Source: Bacteriovoracia bacterium
Lineage (GTDB): Bacteria; Bdellovibrionota; Bacteriovoracia; Bacteriovoracales; Bacteriovoracaceae
Assembly: GCA_030426585.1 (NCBI GenBank)
Contig: JAUHYH010000004.1
Span: 1 to 40,167 of the forward strand
Length of the DNA: 40,167 nt
Direction: 5' to 3'
A program made the translations under genes and the position numbers. This document shows positions 36,922 to 40,167 of this stretch, piece by piece. Each line of letters opens with the position of its first letter. Positions within the stretch are counted from its first letter, which is position 1. Under the pieces are notes generated by a model. The model did not search any database, was not told the DNA's origin, and saw only the letters and a program-made list of their open reading frames with translations.

Positions 36922-37000
36922 ACCATGAAATTAAGAAAAAAAGCGTCTAAATAATAATCATCCTCTAATGATTTTTTTTTTTTTTTCTTAATTTCATGGT
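36922..37000. repeat. 21-bp perfect inverted repeat with nested 6-bp hairpin and T15 tract
   Basis: accatgaaattaagaaaaaaa (36922-36942) versus tttttttcttaatttcatggt (36980-37000); inner aatcat/atgatt (36956-36961/36968-36973). Confidence 0.9.
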
Positions 37001-37010
37001 ACGAACTTTA
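36997..37010 (+). repeat. 14-bp direct repeat copy 2 (over stop codon of minus-strand gene)
   Basis: tggtacgaacttta, identical to 36390-36403. Confidence 0.85.
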
Positions 37011-37757
37011 ATTTCGATTAGTGATTGCTTCGAAATTTTCTTTTAGACTTTTATCTTTGTCTAGATCACCATAGAGATAATGGTAAAAGATGAAGTATCC
37101 ATTTCTTATAGCTTCTTGATCTGCCATAGAGTCAAAAGTCCACTCAGTTATTCCTCTATGGGAACCTAATAATTCGTTGAGTTCTGAACCCATTTTAGCA
37201 AGATGATATGTTACTCCTAACCATCTGACGGTGGCTCCCCAGACAAGATTACCGTAGTCAAACGAGTCATAGAGAGTTCCATCAAATAGACAGTGATAAT
37301 AACTCTGACAAAGATTAGCAAAGTCGAGATTATAATCATCTAAGTAATCATTTTCAGATAAATATTCGAACGGTGGGACAAAACTTAAGAAACCCTGGCT
37401 GTTATAAGCAATCTCTAAGAGGTTAGGAAAAAAAGGAGTTTTACTTTCAGGAATATTATAATCCTTGTGTCCAAGACGTTCGAGTAGATATATTTTTCTA
37501 GGGACAAGTATTTTGGGGGACTTATATTTTCCATCAATCGTAATATACTTCTTAGGATCATGGATTTTAAGAGATGCTGAAAACTTTCTAGGGGCATTAA
37601 TTAAAACTACTTTTTGATTTTTTGATTTCGCTTGATTGGTAAATTGATAGATTTGTCCTTTAGGAGTGGACTCAGAAAATTCAAAAAAATAAATATCAGC
37701 CTTCGAGAGGTTCGAAAAACAGAGGAGAAAAAGAGTCAATTTTAGTAAATTTCCCAC
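37008..37757 (-). CDS. Exported protein, unknown function
   Basis: MGNLLKLTLFLLCFSNLSKAD signal peptide; 249 aa. Confidence 0.65.
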   Translation of the reverse strand: MGNLLKLTLFLLCFSNLSKADIYFFEFSESTPKGQIYQFTNQAKSKNQKVVLINAPRKFSASLKIHDPKKYITIDGKYKSPKILVPRKIYLLERLGHKDYNIPESKTPFFPNLLEIAYNSQGFLSFVPPFEYLSENDYLDDYNLDFANLCQSYYHCLFDGTLYDSFDYGNLVWGATVRWLGVTYHLAKMGSELNELLGSHRGITEWTFDSMADQEAIRNGYFIFYHYLYGDLDKDKSLKENFEAITNRN

Positions 37758-37894
37758 TCCTCTTAATATATAACTTCAAAGCCCCTTCCTGAGAGGTTTT
37801 GCAAAATCTACAAAGAGTGATCAAAAAATAGTCATAAAATTATATGGAGAATTTGTAGAGAACTGGTAAACTTTTAGAAATTCAGGGAGGAATA

Positions 37895-38314
37895 ATGAAA
37901 CTAATAATTTTATTTATTGCGGTTATGAGTGCTTCTAGTTTTGCAAAACATAAAATCGAAGGTCGATGGAAAGGAACATGTGCTACCTTTACACCTGATG
38001 GGGAAGTTCGAGAAAGTAAGGTTACAAAAATCCGAGTTTCTCTTAATAAAAAAAGAATTAAGGTAAAACAAAAAGACGAAGGATCAATTATTCCAAAACA
38101 TGCTCAACTTCTAGGGTGTGCAATGGGTGGCACGATTTATAAGGAAGACTACTGTTTTAAATTCATTGAAACACCAAACGAAGTTTTTATTCTTGGTGTT
38201 TGTAATTCTGCTGGGCAGTACAGTCGTTTTACGGTTATTGGGAAGAACCAAATCCACATTATTAATGGTGATTCTGAAAGGGTTTACAACAAAGCGATTT
38301 TAGAGAAGTTTTAG
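37895..38314 (+). CDS. Small exported protein, unknown function
   Basis: MKLIILFIAVMSASSFAKHK signal peptide; SD-like ggagg upstream. Confidence 0.7.
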   Translation: MKLIILFIAVMSASSFAKHKIEGRWKGTCATFTPDGEVRESKVTKIRVSLNKKRIKVKQKDEGSIIPKHAQLLGCAMGGTIYKEDYCFKFIETPNEVFILGVCNSAGQYSRFTVIGKNQIHIINGDSERVYNKAILEKF

Positions 38315-38372
38315 GTGTCATATCTCTAGACAGGTCAGTAAATCCTACATTCTAAGCCCATGAAAATAGGGG

Positions 38373-38393
38373 ATTCTGGTACCATACCAGAAT
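38373..38393. promoter_or_regulatory. Perfect 9-bp dyad overlapping the PLD-like start codon
   Basis: attctggta-cca-taccagaat, ATG at 38392. Confidence 0.7.
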
Positions 38394-39852
38394 GCGGGCT
38401 TTAATTGTCATATTTACCTTCTTTTATGCTTTATATGGATTTAGCTCTGCTTACCATATTATTGATGACCCAAAAGAGGCCATTGCTTTCCGATTAGCAG
38501 TTACGACAAGTGCTAAGAGAAGTATCTACAGCTCAAAGTTTATTTTTAAGAATGATGAAATGGGGCTTAGTACCCTTGCAACGATGAGAGCGAAGGCCAG
38601 AGAGATTAAGGCTAATGGGCATGAGCCTGATATTAAACTTCTTTTTGATTCCACAGGTTCAATTGGGATGCCAGTTGAGGTTTTACTCCACCTTGAAAAG
38701 GAAGGTGTAGAAATACGCTTTTATAACGATATTTTTTCTCTTAAAAAATCAATTTATAATATTTCAAGAATCGGACTAGAGTACGTCACGAATAGAATGC
38801 ACGACAAGCTTCTTATTGTTGATAATAAACATGTCATAAGTGGCGGTAGAAATATTCAAGACTCCTATTACTCAATTGGATCTAAGAACTATCTTGATCG
38901 TGATATCTATGCCTCTAGAGAAGCTGCTTGGGATGCTTCAGAGCATTTTATTGAGATGTGGATAAGTAAAGCTGTAACTCGGTTTGACTTTGGTTTGGGC
39001 TCATTGATGAAATGCTACGATAAGTTTGATCGTTCTTTATTACTCTTAGAAAAAATCACAGAGGATGAAGTTAAAAGCTGCAAGCTTCAGCTAGCAGAAG
39101 ACGGAGAAAAAATATTAGACGAAGTTGAGAAGAAAATTGAAGAAAGAATTAGTGAGGTTGAAGTTGACGTTGAGGGAGCAGTAAAAACAATTGATTCAAT
39201 AAATCATGATAAAAATGTAGAGTTCATTGGAGATGCAATCGATAATAAAGGTCGCTATCAAGCTGTACTTTCAACCAAACTGGTAGAAATTGCTTCGAAG
39301 GCTCAAAAGAGCTTACTGATTGAAACTCCTTACCTCATCCCTGATAAACGAATGTTTGCACTCTTTAAGTCACTTCTCGATAAAGGGGTTAAGATCACCG
39401 TTATAACAAACTCTCTTAAATCGACTGATGGCCTTCAGGCGTTTGCCGGTTACTATAAATATAGAAAGAAACTTGTGAACCTAGGTGAAGGAGAAAATCA
39501 AATAAAGCTCTATGAGTACATGGGTTCACCTCTTGGCGATTACCTACATGCAAAGTCGGCTGTTATTGATGACGAAATCGCGTTGATTGGAAGCTATAAT
39601 CTGGACCCACGATCTGATCGTCGCAATACTGAAGTTATGTTTGTTGCAAGAGATCTTGAGTCTGCAAAAACTCTTTATAAATCAATTATTACCCACACAC
39701 TTTATTCTTTACCTGTCGGTAGGAATGGAAATCCTCAAAATGGTTGGGATGCTTTTCCGGGTGCTTCATTTAAGAAAAGGTTGCAAGTGAAGTTTTACGA
39801 AGGAATTCTTAAAAACCCGATCATTGGTCCCGGGATTGAGTCTCAACTCTAA
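38392..39852 (+). CDS. Secreted phospholipase D/cardiolipin synthase-like protein
   Basis: Two HKD motifs: MHDKLLIVDNKHVISGGRNIQD and LHAKSAVIDDEIALIGSYNLDPRSDRRNTE; N-terminal signal peptide. Confidence 0.9.
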   Translation: MRALIVIFTFFYALYGFSSAYHIIDDPKEAIAFRLAVTTSAKRSIYSSKFIFKNDEMGLSTLATMRAKAREIKANGHEPDIKLLFDSTGSIGMPVEVLLHLEKEGVEIRFYNDIFSLKKSIYNISRIGLEYVTNRMHDKLLIVDNKHVISGGRNIQDSYYSIGSKNYLDRDIYASREAAWDASEHFIEMWISKAVTRFDFGLGSLMKCYDKFDRSLLLLEKITEDEVKSCKLQLAEDGEKILDEVEKKIEERISEVEVDVEGAVKTIDSINHDKNVEFIGDAIDNKGRYQAVLSTKLVEIASKAQKSLLIETPYLIPDKRMFALFKSLLDKGVKITVITNSLKSTDGLQAFAGYYKYRKKLVNLGEGENQIKLYEYMGSPLGDYLHAKSAVIDDEIALIGSYNLDPRSDRRNTEVMFVARDLESAKTLYKSIITHTLYSLPVGRNGNPQNGWDAFPGASFKKRLQVKFYEGILKNPIIGPGIESQL

Positions 39853-39967
39853 AATATCAACATTCGAATAGCTGTAATTTCTTCACAGTTCATTGTTAAA
39901 AACCCGTAATTGCGTTAAGTTGCACTGCGTTCAAAACCACAGGAAGTGAATTAACAAGGAGATTGCT

Positions 39968-40167
39968 ATGAGAAGAGCAGCGCTGCTTGTCGTCCTTTGC
40001 ATGTTTAGCGGGGGGCAATTATTGGCAAAAGTGAGCCTCGATATTGAAAAGGCTTCACTAGAAAAAACGGTTAAAGAGTCGAAAGAGACAGGTTTTCTTC
40101 TTCATAAAGAGAAGTACCACAAAAGCCTAACTCCGGTTGTCGACAAAAGTATTTTTAGTGTTGTGGA
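39968..40167 (+). CDS. Exported protein, unknown (3'-truncated by window edge)
   Basis: aaggaga SD, ATG 39968, MRRAALLVVLCMFSGGQLLAKVSLDIEKASLEKTVKESKETG..., open to window end. Confidence 0.6.
   Translation, partial: MRRAALLVVLCMFSGGQLLAKVSLDIEKASLEKTVKESKETGFLLHKEKYHKSLTPVVDKSIFSVV

Noticed and set aside
36765-36950. 61-aa plus-strand ORF running into the inverted repeat
   Set aside because: Overlaps the signal-peptide region of the minus-strand gene antisense and shows no protein-like features.
37807-37859. 8-bp inverted repeat tctacaaa/tttgtaga in the divergent intergenic region
   Set aside because: Short and AT-rich, widely spaced; expected by chance at this level.

Overview
Low-GC bacterial chromosomal window with about 30 closely packed genes. 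The gene set suggests Bdellovibrionota/Bacteriovorax-like predators or relatives (inference from gene content only). Recognisable genes are RNase Y (5' truncated), a Nudix hydrolase, a CNNM/CorC-type protein, a TrxR-like flavoprotein, a [2Fe-2S] ferredoxin, Leu/Phe/Val dehydrogenase, a membrane-anchored HdrD-like Fe-S oxidoreductase, PdxH, Hsp33, an AddB/AddA-like helicase-nuclease pair, thioredoxin, an RDD protein, DNA polymerase I and a secreted phospholipase-D-like protein. The most system-like region is 22.8-32.8 kb. It holds nine collinear + strand genes: an outer-membrane barrel, two large periplasmic TPR proteins, a TPR lipoprotein, a small exported protein, an FHA/TM/Lys-Pro-rich/AgmX-PglI-tail protein, one TolQ/ExbB and two TolR/ExbD. 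This resembles a Glt/Agl-type trans-envelope energy-transducing machine. Other leads are a TrxR-like protein that appears to have lost its NADPH site, a pseudo-receiver protein, an operon of uncharacterised secreted proteins, 14-bp direct repeats flanking a one-gene segment at the polA end, a nested inverted repeat with a T15 tract, and a perfect dyad over the PLD start codon. No tRNA, rRNA, CRISPR array or transposase was recognised by eye.
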